Source of the DNA: Paenibacillus alvei DSM 29
GTDB taxonomy: Bacteria > Bacillota > Bacilli > Paenibacillales > Paenibacillaceae
Direction of reading: 5' to 3'
Assembly: GCF_000293805.1 (NCBI RefSeq)
Contig: NZ_AMBZ01000006.1
Span: 62,001-126,000 of the forward strand
Length of the DNA stretch: 64,000 bases
How positions within the stretch are numbered: the first letter of the stretch is position 1; each line of letters starts with the position of its first letter. A model generated the notes under the pieces. The model was not told the origin of the DNA. It searched no databases and worked only from the letters and a program-made list of their open reading frames with translations. This document shows, in pieces, positions 55,466 to 64,000 of this stretch. The position numbers and the translations under genes are program-made.

Positions 55466-56797
55466 TTATTCATTCAAATAGGTGGTCACACGGTTCTGAA
55501 TTAATTTTGCTGCTTCCTGTGCTGACTTTCGACCGCTGAAATACGACTTCGATTCTTCCTTAACAATTGAGAACAACTTGTCATCGCCAGATGAGTAGCC
55601 ATTTGCTGCTGCCAGAAGCTGCTTGGCCTTGGCAAAATACCCATCAGCCACCTTAACGGTTTTTCCCGATTCTAGCTTGAATGCCCCACTGTTCACTTTA
55701 CTTTGTACATCGCTGAACTTCTTCTCATTCACCGAGGCAAGTACGGAGAACCCGCGTCTCTCCTGCATGGATTGCGCTTCTTCGGATGCTAAAAAGGATA
55801 GGAATCTCCATGCCTCCTCCTGAACTTGCGACTTGGCTGAAATAGCAAGCTGATAGGGGGCATAAAAATTAACGCCGCTGTCCTGCTCTGCTGTATGCGG
55901 CCGATGCATCAGTACTGGATTGGAATATAAAGTATGCGGCCATTCGACAAAGTCAGCTGAAGACATCAGCATAGTGGAATAGAATAGCTGCTTGCCGATT
56001 TCCGCCTCCTTCGATGTAACAACTTGATGATCATACATGCTCTTGATTTGCTCCATCAGTTCGATAAAGCGCGGTGCATCGAAGCTTGCTTTTTGAATGC
56101 GACTATCAACAAACTCCGCATATCGACTGCTAACGATCTCTAGCAGCAGATCCTCTGGCGGGTAGTTGGCCAATGCATAACGGATCCCCCCATCATCACT
56201 TGAATGTTGTTTCAATTGCTGAGCCACTTGTTCGAATTGCTGCCATGTCCAATTCTTATCATCGACCTGAATATTAGCCTTCTTCAGTACATTTCCATCG
56301 CCAATAAAACATAACATGTAAAAGGTAAGCGGCATTGAGTATAGTCCATCGTTGATTTTCATCGAATTTATAATATTGGGATATAAATCCCCTTTTTGCA
56401 GGAGTTCCTCTTTGTCTATGAACTCGTTCAAATTGACGAACAACTTTTTATTTACATATTTCCCGACAGGCAGACTCGCTACCTCTAAAATATCTGCTCC
56501 GCTTCCAGCCAATAGCTCTGTGTTTATCTTCTGCACATATTTGTCGTGATCATTCTCCTCCCATTTTTCATTCGGTTGTTTATATATGTGTAGCTGCACT
56601 TCAATGTCCGGATTTTTTTGTTCGAATTTTTTGACAGCGGCCTTATAGAACGAATCCGTGCCCATCATTGACATCGTAACGATCGTCTTTCCATCCTTTG
56701 TTTTTTTCGGCTTTTCCCCTTGCTCCCTAGAGCCGCAAGCCATTGTCATTGTCAATAGCGCCATACAAGCCAACACTATCAGTAGTCGTTTTTTCAC
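55466..56797 (-). CDS. ABC-type extracellular solute(sugar)-binding lipoprotein
   Basis: 443 residues of the MalE/UgpB-like class 1 family. Lipobox TMACGS, then the family region FEQKNPDIEVQLHIYK and ELLAGSGADILEVASLPVGKY, and late YAPYQLAISAKSQVQEEAWRFLSFL. Binds a sugar or oligosaccharide at the surface and passes it to the two permeases at 58056 and 58954. Here an HlyD-like gene lies between binding protein and permeases. No ATPase gene is adjacent; such systems usually share MsmX. RBS AGGAGG precedes ATG 56797. Confidence 0.9.
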   Translation of the reverse strand: MKKRLLIVLACMALLTMTMACGSREQGEKPKKTKDGKTIVTMSMMGTDSFYKAAVKKFEQKNPDIEVQLHIYKQPNEKWEENDHDKYVQKINTELLAGSGADILEVASLPVGKYVNKKLFVNLNEFIDKEELLQKGDLYPNIINSMKINDGLYSMPLTFYMLCFIGDGNVLKKANIQVDDKNWTWQQFEQVAQQLKQHSSDDGGIRYALANYPPEDLLLEIVSSRYAEFVDSRIQKASFDAPRFIELMEQIKSMYDHQVVTSKEAEIGKQLFYSTMLMSSADFVEWPHTLYSNPVLMHRPHTAEQDSGVNFYAPYQLAISAKSQVQEEAWRFLSFLASEEAQSMQERRGFSVLASVNEKKFSDVQSKVNSGAFKLESGKTVKVADGYFAKAKQLLAAANGYSSGDDKLFSIVKEESKSYFSGRKSAQEAAKLIQNRVTTYLNE

Positions 56798-56843
56798 CGC
56801 TATCTCCTCCTCTTTCTTTTTTCGACATCAGACATATTGCAGA

Positions 56844-58031
56844 TTATTGCAATCGAACTCGGTTGCCATTTTGTATAGGTTCACTGCTATTCATAATAAT
56901 CAGTTCCTGCTCGTAAATGCCGTCAGGCTGAACCAATGTGACCTTGTCGTTGCTTTCCAAAATCGTAACGAGGGCCTTGCGTACAGTGAATGCATTGCCA
57001 AGCAGGCCCATCTGTTCATCCACGACGTACACATACGTTCCTTCCCGATCGCGATGAATCGCTTGATTGGATATGATCATTCCTTCTTGGTGAGATCGCT
57101 TCATCAACGTAATTCGTGCTACTTCACCGCCTCTCAAGCTCTTGTCTGTAATTTTGAGACGAACAATCTTATATACCTGTGGGACAGATATCTCCCCCGC
57201 GCTGCTCCCCGCTGCGACTGGATCGTTAGAGCTTACCGCCGTATCCTTTATTTCCATTATCGTAGCATCAAGCTGACGTGACTGTTTCTTAGTCTGTTGG
57301 GTGACCTGTACTTCAGTTTGCACGATGTCGCCAATCGTTAAAGCAAGGTTTGTCAAGCGCGCTGCATCCATTGTAAGTTCGAAAAAGTAACCGCCGCTGC
57401 TGTTAGAAACCACAACATCAGGCTCACCTGCAGATGCCAATCCTTCAACAGCATGAATTTTGGTGACGATCCCATCGAATGGGGCAGCAATACGATTCTG
57501 CTTCGCCAATTGTCTGCTTCGTTCATTCACTTTACGTGTTTGAATCTCGATATCCAGCTTGCGTGTATGTATATCTCGGGATGCGCTTCGGAGCTTCATC
57601 TCATCCCTATCTACAGTAGAAGAAGTAATAAACTGATCTTGAATGGTTTGCAGCTCAATGTGCTGCTTCTCTAAATTCGCCTTTTCGTCCAGCAATTCAC
57701 GCTCTGCAGTGATGCTGTCGTAAGTTACTAAAGTCTGCCCTTTTCTGACTTGTGCACCTTCCTTCACCAATACCTTACTTACTTTCCAGCCAGCAGGATT
57801 CATCAACTTGACTTCTAAAATAGGACGCAGTATGCCGCCCCCAACCAGCTTATGGTCAAGACTGCCGCTTACTGCCTTTTCGGTTATCACTTTGGGCAGC
57901 ATCAGTGATTCAAATGTGTTGCTGAACAAGGTGAGTACAGCCAACACGACTATTAATAATATGGATATCCTCTTTACAACCTGCTTGCGTTTGCGATCAT
58001 GGTTATCTTCTTGCAGCCCAGCAACTGACAC
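56844..58031 (-). CDS. HlyD/RND-adaptor-like membrane fusion protein inside a sugar ABC operon
   Basis: 395 residues. Single N-terminal membrane helix (about 20-42), then a biotinyl-lipoyl half (VSKVLVKEGAQVRKGQTLVTY), a coiled-coil hairpin (about 110-185, ITAERELLDEKANLEKQHIE), the second lipoyl half (NRIAAPFDGIVTKIHAVEG) and beta-barrel regions, the layout of periplasmic adaptor subunits. GTG start after AGGAGG, 24 bases from the permease gene. No MacB- or RND-type pump is nearby; its operon partners are an importer's permeases and binding protein, which is unusual. Confidence 0.87.
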   Translation of the reverse strand: MSVAGLQEDNHDRKRKQVVKRISILLIVVLAVLTLFSNTFESLMLPKVITEKAVSGSLDHKLVGGGILRPILEVKLMNPAGWKVSKVLVKEGAQVRKGQTLVTYDSITAERELLDEKANLEKQHIELQTIQDQFITSSTVDRDEMKLRSASRDIHTRKLDIEIQTRKVNERSRQLAKQNRIAAPFDGIVTKIHAVEGLASAGEPDVVVSNSSGGYFFELTMDAARLTNLALTIGDIVQTEVQVTQQTKKQSRQLDATIMEIKDTAVSSNDPVAAGSSAGEISVPQVYKIVRLKITDKSLRGGEVARITLMKRSHQEGMIISNQAIHRDREGTYVYVVDEQMGLLGNAFTVRKALVTILESNDKVTLVQPDGIYEQELIIMNSSEPIQNGNRVRLQ

Positions 58032-58055
58032 TCGCTATTCCTCCTACTCTGAAAG

Positions 58056-58937
58056 CTACCCTTTAATGCCGGACAATTGAATGCCCTCGATGAAGTATGA
58101 TTCCGCATATAAAAACAGCAGCACCATAGGAGCCATGTAAAGCATGGAGGCGGCAAATGCAACGCCCTTTGCCCCTTCGTTGATTTTGGACAAATAGACC
58201 GACAACGGCTGCTTCAATGGATCATTGAAAAAAATGAGCGGCTGCTCTACCATGTTCCAATAATCGACGAACAGCAGAATGACAAGTCCCGCGATTCCCG
58301 GCTTGACCAGCGGCGAAATAATGGTGAAAAATATCCGCATATGACTGGCCCCGTCTATTTTCGCAGCTTCAATGTAGGCATACGGAATATGAAGCATGAA
58401 CTGCCTGAGCATGAACACACCAAATGCAGCGAAGATTCCCGGTAAAATAATGGAGCTTGAATGATTGAGCAAGCCTAGCCGATCCGCCATAATATAATTT
58501 GGTACAAGCGTTACTTGGAACGGCATAAGCATAGTCAACAGGTATATTAAAAATATCGCTTCCCGACCGCGAAATCGCAGCTTGGAGAAGGCATAAGCTG
58601 CCAGTGCTGCTATTGCTGTTTGCCCAGCAATGATCGGCACAACCAGAAATACGGAATTCCAAAACATGGACAGGTATTTCGGACTTTTTATCAAAATGTT
58701 GAGATACTGTTCTGCTGACACTTGATCCGGTAATAGCTTCAAATTGGCAAACTGATGCGAATGTGGAACGGCAGCATCATTCATCTTGCCGATTAAAACG
58801 TAGTTCCGCTCAATTTCCTGCTCTGTCATTATTGAATTTGTGAATGTTATCACTATTGGTGCTAGCATGATGACTGCGATGCATGTCATGACGATCGTTA
58901 ACAGACATGCGCGAAGCTTATTTTGCGTTGTGTGCAA
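58056..58937 (-). CDS. carbohydrate ABC transporter permease, MalG-type
   Basis: About 293 residues, six membrane segments; the EAA loop reads YIEAAKIDGASHMRIFFTIISPLVKPG, which contacts the ATPase. A ~65-residue extracytoplasmic stretch after helix 1 (MTEQEIERNY ... LKSPKYLS) is normal for the family. TTG 58937 lies after GGAGGG. Works with the permease at 58954 and the binding protein at 55466. Confidence 0.92.
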   Translation of the reverse strand: MHTTQNKLRACLLTIVMTCIAVIMLAPIVITFTNSIMTEQEIERNYVLIGKMNDAAVPHSHQFANLKLLPDQVSAEQYLNILIKSPKYLSMFWNSVFLVVPIIAGQTAIAALAAYAFSKLRFRGREAIFLIYLLTMLMPFQVTLVPNYIMADRLGLLNHSSSIILPGIFAAFGVFMLRQFMLHIPYAYIEAAKIDGASHMRIFFTIISPLVKPGIAGLVILLFVDYWNMVEQPLIFFNDPLKQPLSVYLSKINEGAKGVAFAASMLYMAPMVLLFLYAESYFIEGIQLSGIKG

Positions 58938-58953
58938 CTCACTCCCTCCATTC

Positions 58954-59844
58954 TTATTCCATTGACTGTCGGAACCGACGCTCGATCGCATACAGTGCCA
59001 GGACAATGAAAAGTATGCAGACCGCCATTATGGTTGCCGCCGCTGTCAGCTTCTGAATGTCAAGAGACATGAACATATTATTCATGTAATGCTGCAGCAT
59101 GTAGATGCTGTCATGCGGATAATCGCCCGCGACAAGATACGTTTCGCGAAATACTTTAAATGAGTTAATGATGGACATCAGTACAACGAAAAACATCGTC
59201 GGAGTCAAATAAACCAACGTTATACTGCTAAACATACGCATGCGACCCGCCCCCTCGATCGCCGCCGTCTCATAATAATCATTCGGAATCTGCTGCAAAC
59301 CTGCCAGAAATAAAATCATGTTATACCCTATATTTTTCCACATAAAGACAACAATGACGGCTATTCGGGCGGCATCAGACTTCATCCAATCCACACGCTC
59401 GAAGGAAAAGGCACTAAGCCAGGCGTTCAGCGACCCATTCCAGTCTAGAAGCACCTGCCAAATTAAGATAATGGATACCGTTGGTACGACAAGCGGCAAT
59501 ACATAAGCTGTCCGCAGTCCTTTTCTCAGATATACATTTTTGTTCAGCAATAGAGCCAGGCCTAATGAAAGTGCAATCATTAGCGGAACACTTAGCGCAG
59601 TAAAATAAAAAGTATGTATGGCAGCCTTGCGAAAGGAATCGCTCGTCATCAGATCACGATAATTTGTAAGACCGACAAATTGACCATTGACCGCATTGTC
59701 CTGAAACGAATACATGACTCCCATTCCGAATGGAATCAGGTAGAACATGGCGAATCCGATTCCACTAGGCAAAAGAAATAACAGGGCTGCAGCGGCATCT
59801 TTGCGAAACCATTTTTTCATCTTCCGATTCATCATCATTCCCAT
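58954..59844 (-). CDS. carbohydrate ABC transporter permease, MalF-type
   Basis: 296 residues, six membrane segments; EAA loop YYETAAIEGAGRMRMFSSITLVYLTP. The N-terminus has several Met codons (MGMMMNRKMKK), so the exact start is uncertain within 9 bases or so. First gene of the transport operon, downstream of the two-component system with a terminator-like structure in between. Confidence 0.92.
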   Translation of the reverse strand: MGMMMNRKMKKWFRKDAAAALLFLLPSGIGFAMFYLIPFGMGVMYSFQDNAVNGQFVGLTNYRDLMTSDSFRKAAIHTFYFTALSVPLMIALSLGLALLLNKNVYLRKGLRTAYVLPLVVPTVSIILIWQVLLDWNGSLNAWLSAFSFERVDWMKSDAARIAVIVVFMWKNIGYNMILFLAGLQQIPNDYYETAAIEGAGRMRMFSSITLVYLTPTMFFVVLMSIINSFKVFRETYLVAGDYPHDSIYMLQHYMNNMFMSLDIQKLTAAATIMAVCILFIVLALYAIERRFRQSME

Positions 59845-59879
59845 CCTATTTCATAGCTGCACTCTTCATCATTCGACAT

Positions 59880-59955
59880 AAAAAACCACTTCATTTCTAA
59901 GGTCTTCTCTTGTCCTGTAATCAGGATAAGGAACACAAATAAAAAGAAGTGGTGG
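59880..59955 (-). terminator. terminator-like structure between two-component system and transporter operon
   Basis: On the minus strand ACCACTTC pairs with GAAGTGGT at the ends of a ~60-base loop that includes TCCTTATCCTGATTACAGGA, and TTTTTTATG follows. It may end the kinase message or attenuate read-through into the permease genes. Confidence 0.65.
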
Positions 59956-59982
59956 TAAAAATAAAGTTTTTCTTAAATTGGA

Positions 59983-61116
59983 TTATTTAGAAGCAACTTC
60001 ATTGGAGCCTGCTTCATGAGAGGGAGCTATATACATGGGCAGGCACACCTTGAACTCTGTACAAATCACGTCACTTTGCGCTGTTATGGATCCATGATGC
60101 TGCTCAACAATGTTCTTTGCAATAAATAAGCCCAGTCCCGTGCTCCCTTCACGCTGCGTTCGGGATTCGTCACCGATATAAAACATGTCGAAAATGTGAG
60201 GAAGCTTCTCAGGCGGGATATATGCGCCGTAGTTCACAACTTGAATGACTACCGCACCTGCTTCTGAGCGTGCATGGATATCGATATACTTGCCGTCACT
60301 GCCATAGCGAGTTGCGTTCATCAGCAAATTTTCAAATACGCGGGCCAGCATATCTCCATCACCAAGCACAGTCAAGTGAGGATCTATACTCATTCTGGAA
60401 ATAAGCTGCTGATTTTCATAGACCGGGTACATCTCCTCATTCAATTGCATCAGGAGCTCGCCAACGTCAATTTGATTTTTGCTTATCGACTGCTTCCCGT
60501 AATTCGTTCGGGTCAATTCGAACAGCTCCTCAAGCAGCTTCTCCAGCTTCTTCGACTTGGCAAATGCAATTTCAGTGAAGTGCCTGCGCTGTTCATCTGA
60601 CAGTGCCTCTTCACGAAGAATGAAGTCCAAATATCCAATCACAGACGTAAGCGGGGTGCGCAGATCATGCGCCAAATTCAATATCAATTGATCCTTGCTT
60701 CTTTCGGCAAAGTCTCCTCTTTCTAAAGCCCCTCGCAGCTTTAAGCTGGCTTGATTCAAATCGCGGGCGATTTCTTCAAATTCATCGTTGGAAGTTATTT
60801 GGACTTCTCTCGTAAAATCCCCGTCAGCCAAATAGCGAATGCCTGTTGAAATTTCTCGAAAGTAAGCACTATATCGTCTCGTGAACAAAAAGAATAGCGT
60901 TATGGTAAGGGGGATGTAAATAATTAAGAAAAAATAGATGTCCCCCACATCGCGCATAAAATATCGGACGGCTGTGAACGGATCTTCCAATCTCGTAGTA
61001 TGATAATAGAGCTGCATTGCTTTAAAAAGCGAATATGTAATGATTCCGGATAACAGCATGCTGCATGCCAGCAGCAAGATCATTTTGAAGCGAAAGCTTC
61101 TCAGCAGCTTACCCAT
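59983..61116 (-). CDS. sensor histidine kinase, VanS-like
   Basis: 377 residues: two membrane helices (about 10-30 and 58-80) with a short external loop of about 28 residues, HAMP (about 80-132), HisKA with His150 in NLAHDLRTPLTSVIGY, then ATPase motifs ENLLMNATRYG, a degenerate VVNYGAYIPPEK and GSTGLGLFIAKNIVEQH. The short loop suggests intramembrane or envelope sensing as in VanS. Overlaps the regulator gene by eight bases. Confidence 0.92.
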   Translation of the reverse strand: MGKLLRSFRFKMILLLACSMLLSGIITYSLFKAMQLYYHTTRLEDPFTAVRYFMRDVGDIYFFLIIYIPLTITLFFLFTRRYSAYFREISTGIRYLADGDFTREVQITSNDEFEEIARDLNQASLKLRGALERGDFAERSKDQLILNLAHDLRTPLTSVIGYLDFILREEALSDEQRRHFTEIAFAKSKKLEKLLEELFELTRTNYGKQSISKNQIDVGELLMQLNEEMYPVYENQQLISRMSIDPHLTVLGDGDMLARVFENLLMNATRYGSDGKYIDIHARSEAGAVVIQVVNYGAYIPPEKLPHIFDMFYIGDESRTQREGSTGLGLFIAKNIVEQHHGSITAQSDVICTEFKVCLPMYIAPSHEAGSNEVASK

Positions 61117-61807
61117 TGAACGAATAGCCTACCCCCCATACCGTTTTGATCAGCTTGTTGTTGGCCTTGTCTTCCTTTAGCTTCTTGCGCAAGGTACGAA
61201 TATGAACCATAACGGTATTGCTGCCTTCATAGTAGGCTTCTCCCCATACCTGTTGAAAAATAAGCTCTGAGCTGTATACCTTTTTGGGAGAACTCGCTAA
61301 CAAGTATAAAATATCAAACTCTTTTGGCGTCAGCTCGATTTCTTCCCCATACAGACTGACGGTACGCTGTTCAGCATGTATAACAAGACCACCTGCCTGC
61401 AGCACGTTTTTGCCTGTTCCTGTCGTCGGCTGATTTAGCTGGATGGAACGGCGCAGCTGTGCATTGACGCGCGCTACCAATTCCATTGGATTGAACGGCT
61501 TTGTCATATAATCATCAGCTCCTCTTACCAAGCCGGTAATTTTATCGAGGTCTGAATCTTTTGCGCTAAGGAAAATAATCGGAATGGTATGCTGCTCTCG
61601 AATTTGACGAGTTACTTCATATCCATCGAGCTTTGGCATCATAATGTCCAAGATCGCCAAATCAATTGGATGCTTGCGAACGGCTTGAACGGCTGCTTGA
61701 CCATCTAATACTTGTATATAGTTATATCCTTCCTTCTGAATGTGCAGGGCAATGAGATCGGCAATTTCCGGTTCATCCTCTGCGATTAAGATCGTAATTG
61801 GCTTCAT
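61109..61807 (-). CDS. OmpR-family response regulator, VanR-like
   Basis: 232 residues: acidic pocket IAEDEPE, phospho-acceptor Asp54 in AILDIMMPKLDGYE, FLSAKDSD, DDYMTKPFNPMELVARV; C-terminal winged helix ELTPKEFDILYLLA, VMVHIRTLRKKLKED, VWGVGYSF. RBS GGGAG before ATG 61807. Probably controls the transporter operon downstream (inference from position and strand). Confidence 0.93.
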   Translation of the reverse strand: MKPITILIAEDEPEIADLIALHIQKEGYNYIQVLDGQAAVQAVRKHPIDLAILDIMMPKLDGYEVTRQIREQHTIPIIFLSAKDSDLDKITGLVRGADDYMTKPFNPMELVARVNAQLRRSIQLNQPTTGTGKNVLQAGGLVIHAEQRTVSLYGEEIELTPKEFDILYLLASSPKKVYSSELIFQQVWGEAYYEGSNTVMVHIRTLRKKLKEDKANNKLIKTVWGVGYSFNG

Positions 61808-62005
61808 TGCTTCAACTCCCAGTTCTATCTTGCTTTATATATTGTACCAGAGCATCAGTCCCATGTCCGTTATCTAAATTGAATAATGCAGCAAGGAATG
61901 GGCATTTTCATGAACTCAAAGCTACTACTTATTCATCTGATGATACTGATGTCTATGTGAGCAGCGTAAGTACATCATCAATTTTTTCTTGTTGGAATTG
62001 ACCCC

Positions 62006-62956
62006 TTAATTCATCCATGTCAAAAAATCCACTTCATGCACACAATGATTTTGCACGGCAGGCAGCCCTTTCCACAGTGTACTGTCAAGCAGCTTTTCTG
62101 CTTCTTTATTCTCTTCCGAGGACCATGTACCGTTAGACGGGAACACAATGATATGATGTGCATTCAAATCCGGAAGCTTCTCTTCCGACAAGATCGCGTT
62201 GAATTCCTTCATATCCCTCGCCAGTGGATGTGGAGTCAGCCCCATTTCCTTATATATGCTGCCGATATATCGGTTTTCGATCCCAAATAGAGCCAACGTT
62301 TTATCGCCTACATTCAAACGAATAACGGTAACTGTCTCGTTTCCAACCGCTTTTTGCAGCTTGTCCTTCGTCTCTGTTATCTTTTGGTTGCACTGTGCAA
62401 GCACACTGTCCCCTTTTTCCTTCATATTAAGCAAATCAGCAACTTTTTTTAAGATTTCTAGGGGATTTTGCAATATCCCTTCCTGGAGCCGATAAGTAGG
62501 AGCGATCCTGGAGTATTGCGCATATTTCGCAGCATCCACACCACCATCAACGATGATGAGATCGGGGCTGGCTGCCAGCAATGCCTCCATGCTGCCGGTA
62601 ATATCAAATGCCGGTACATCCAGTCCTAGATAATCCTGCTTCCCCCAGCTAGGATGGTACCATTGCATGACTGGTCTCACGCCTAAGGCAGTCATATAAT
62701 CTTGCAAATACACTCCCATCACACGCTTCGGATTTGCAGGAATCGATACTTTCCCGAACTCGTCCTTCACTACACGGGTATCTGTGTCCTTCGTTTCCGC
62801 TTCGCTCTTGGCAGTGGAATGATCCGTTGCCTCAGCCGCTGTGGAAGACTCCTTTTTCGTCTGTGGAGCCCCTGTTGAGCCGCAAGCGGATAAGCCCAAT
62901 ACTGCCGCTACCAATACAATCAGCCAAGCTGATTTCTTCCATGTTCCCCCGATCAT
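62006..62956 (-). CDS. siderophore-binding lipoprotein, truncated by a nonsense codon
   Basis: 316 residues: lipobox LSACGS, Ser/Thr/Glu linker, then the FhuD/BtuF-type fold (VSIPANPKRVMGVYLQDYMTALGV, LLAASPDLIIVDGG, LWKGLPAVQNHCVHEVDFLTWM). The frame stops at TAA 62006 after TWMN, but sequence beyond resembles the normal end: GVNSNKKK, then after one missing A, IDDVLTLLT-stop at 61953. Homologues would have Tyr at the TAA. The protein thus loses about 20 C-terminal residues, part of the last helix. A Fur box lies upstream. It may serve the FecCD permease at 38652. Confidence 0.87.
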   Translation of the reverse strand: MIGGTWKKSAWLIVLVAAVLGLSACGSTGAPQTKKESSTAAEATDHSTAKSEAETKDTDTRVVKDEFGKVSIPANPKRVMGVYLQDYMTALGVRPVMQWYHPSWGKQDYLGLDVPAFDITGSMEALLAASPDLIIVDGGVDAAKYAQYSRIAPTYRLQEGILQNPLEILKKVADLLNMKEKGDSVLAQCNQKITETKDKLQKAVGNETVTVIRLNVGDKTLALFGIENRYIGSIYKEMGLTPHPLARDMKEFNAILSEEKLPDLNAHHIIVFPSNGTWSSEENKEAEKLLDSTLWKGLPAVQNHCVHEVDFLTWMN

Positions 62957-63012
62957 GAATCCTTCACCTCTATGAAATAAATAATAAGTATTGTGAATCG
63001 AGTCCGCTTATA

Positions 63013-63031
63013 ATAACGATTCTCATTATCA
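63013..63031 (-). promoter_or_regulatory. Fur box upstream of siderophore-binding protein
   Basis: The minus strand reads TGATAATGAGAATCGTTAT, a close match to the 19-base Fur consensus, 57 bases upstream of ATG 62956. Confidence 0.85.
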
Positions 63032-63119
63032 CTTATACGTTATCATTCTACGATTCAACTTTTCTTCTGGCAATGCACATTCCCTATCTCTTTTTGAGAC
63101 ATTCATGTACCATTCAATC

Positions 63120-63157
63120 GATATAAAAAAGCCTTCATTCTTCTTGAATGTCGGCTT
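63120..63157 (-). terminator. intrinsic terminator of the beta-propeller gene
   Basis: On the minus strand AAGCCGACATTC pairs imperfectly with GAATGAAGGCTT and is followed by TTTTATA, about 75 bases after the stop at 63232. Confidence 0.75.
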
Positions 63158-63231
63158 ATTGAAACAAAACAATCTATTCTTAGATCCAAAATGTTGCATG
63201 TATAATGCTGCGCAGCACTTTTCCAATCTTA

Positions 63232-64000
63232 TCAATTTGTACTGGTGTTGTAAGGTTGAAACACTTCACTCCAGTTCCAACGTTCATAATAATTGGTACC
63301 GAGCGTTAAATCCGGAATCCATACATGCATGTGCTTGCCATCGGGTGAAGACAGCAGGACTTCTGCTGTAGATCGGTCCGTTCGGATCCATGAAAGCTTG
63401 CGGCCATCTTCCACGAATAACGGATAATAGTCCCCAAACCCAGTGGGAGGAGCAGTGAGCTTCGCTTGCACTCCGGTATCGAGATCGATGAACACGAGTT
63501 CTGGCAGCGGCCTCTTATCGGGATTGCTCGTCCATTGAGCTTCGGTTGCTCTTGAGGCAATTATCGTATGATTATCCCGCCATGTGAAATCAGTATCTAC
63601 CCTCCCATCAGGTGTATAAGAACGCTGATTAAGAGGGAATGGCTCCTTGACTACGGTAAGCTTCTTGTTGCTTGTCGCTTCTCTTCCCACTCCTGCTATG
63701 TAAGCCAGCTTATCGCTTTTCGGAGCCCAATTGAACCAATTGGTATTGTGAAGCATATTACCGATTTTAATGAAGGTTTTCCCATCTGCAGACAGCAAGC
63801 ACAGTGTATTGTCGTCAGCGGATAGCGACGCAGTCGGTATCGCGATGAAAGCGATCCATTTCCCATCGGGCGACCATTTGAATGTACTGGTTAATACGGC
63901 GAAGAAATCATCGGTTTGATTTGAAATCCGGTACAGCAGTTCTTTATTGGGCGCACTTGATCCCGCTTCAAGCCTTATGTTGTATAAATAGATATCCTCC
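63232..64000 (-). CDS. TolB/PD40-type beta-propeller protein, 5' end outside window
   Basis: At least 256 residues, open to the window edge. Blade motifs FKWSPDGKWIAFIAI, FNWAPKSDKLAYIAG, FTWRDNHTIIAS and KLSWIRTD repeat about every 50-60 residues, each with a W/F-x-P-D-G/S-x-x-L/I pattern typical of PD40/TolB-like WD40-type propellers. C-terminal region of a larger, possibly secreted protein. Partner and ligand unknown. Confidence 0.75.
   Translation of the reverse strand, partial: EDIYLYNIRLEAGSSAPNKELLYRISNQTDDFFAVLTSTFKWSPDGKWIAFIAIPTASLSADDNTLCLLSADGKTFIKIGNMLHNTNWFNWAPKSDKLAYIAGVGREATSNKKLTVVKEPFPLNQRSYTPDGRVDTDFTWRDNHTIIASRATEAQWTSNPDKRPLPELVFIDLDTGVQAKLTAPPTGFGDYYPLFVEDGRKLSWIRTDRSTAEVLLSSPDGKHMHVWIPDLTLGTNYYERWNWSEVFQPYNTSTN

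Noticed and set aside
1..64000. Insertion sequences, prophage, tRNA or rRNA genes
   Set aside because: No transposase, integrase, terminal inverted repeats with target duplication, or tRNA-like cloverleaf was found on either strand.

Overview
The window looks like chromosomal DNA from an endospore-forming Bacillota, most probably Paenibacillus or a close relative (inferred from gene content and A/T-rich style; no 16S rRNA is present). Supporting signs are a gerA-type germinant receptor operon, a CotS-like spore coat protein next to a surface-polysaccharide cluster, strong AGGAGG ribosome binding sites, many TTG/GTG starts, Fur boxes, a T-box and an M-box. I see no rRNA, tRNA, CRISPR array, prophage or intact insertion sequence.

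Layout. 1-6094 (minus): a cell-envelope operon (two-component system, FG-GAP lipoprotein, LytR-CpsA-Psr protein, FtsW/SpoVE-like and RodA-like SEDS proteins) preceded by what I read as a complete M-box (magnesium) riboswitch with terminator. 6475-12659: secreted chitin-active AA10 monooxygenase, orphan winged-helix regulator, aldo/keto reductase, GNAT and hypotheticals. 12770-17909: a cassette in which two near-identical copies of a small unknown gene, each with the same promoter and operator, flank an MFS pump, a MoxR-like AAA+ ATPase, a CobT-like VWA protein and a GIY-YIG-like protein. 17982-22161: broken secreted glycosidase-like gene, quinone oxidoreductase, DUF3888-like protein and SDR. 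22326-25901: LysR regulator, then a T-box (probable Tyr specifier UAC) controlling an NhaC-family transporter and a PqqB-like metallo-beta-lactamase-fold protein. 26167-29941: ger operon. 29984-32413: GH85 endo-beta-N-acetylglucosaminidase. 32777-38271: TetR/MFS pair, second MFS, dehydrogenase remnant, endonuclease/phosphatase-family protein, thioesterase. 38342-41090: eroded Fur-controlled siderophore uptake locus. 41216-47060: multicopper oxidase, oxalate-decarboxylase-like bicupin, CE7 esterase, lipoprotein, HxlR. 47123-53764: CotS, glycosyltransferase, epimerase, UDP-glucose dehydrogenase and nucleotidyltransferase (spore surface glycan). 54001-63031: acidic repeat protein, NAD(P)H oxidoreductase, sugar-type ABC importer operon that contains an HlyD-like adaptor, VanRS-like two-component system, Fur-controlled siderophore-binding protein. 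63232-end: beta-propeller protein running off the window.

Two kinds of gene damage occur. At least ten reading frames are broken by single-base changes, nearly all missing or extra A/T in runs of 5-8; this pattern suggests sequencing error, so most of those genes are probably intact in the cell. Separately there are true remnants with large deletions (spermidine-synthase-like, alcohol dehydrogenase, ABC exporter/FecE chimera, siderophore-binding protein, NAD(P)H oxidoreductase copy, SDR copy) and two nonsense codons.

The most interesting candidates are the M-box in front of a cell-wall/two-component operon instead of a magnesium transporter, the Tyr T-box/NhaC/PqqB-like operon, and the MoxR-VWA cassette flanked by co-regulated duplicates.
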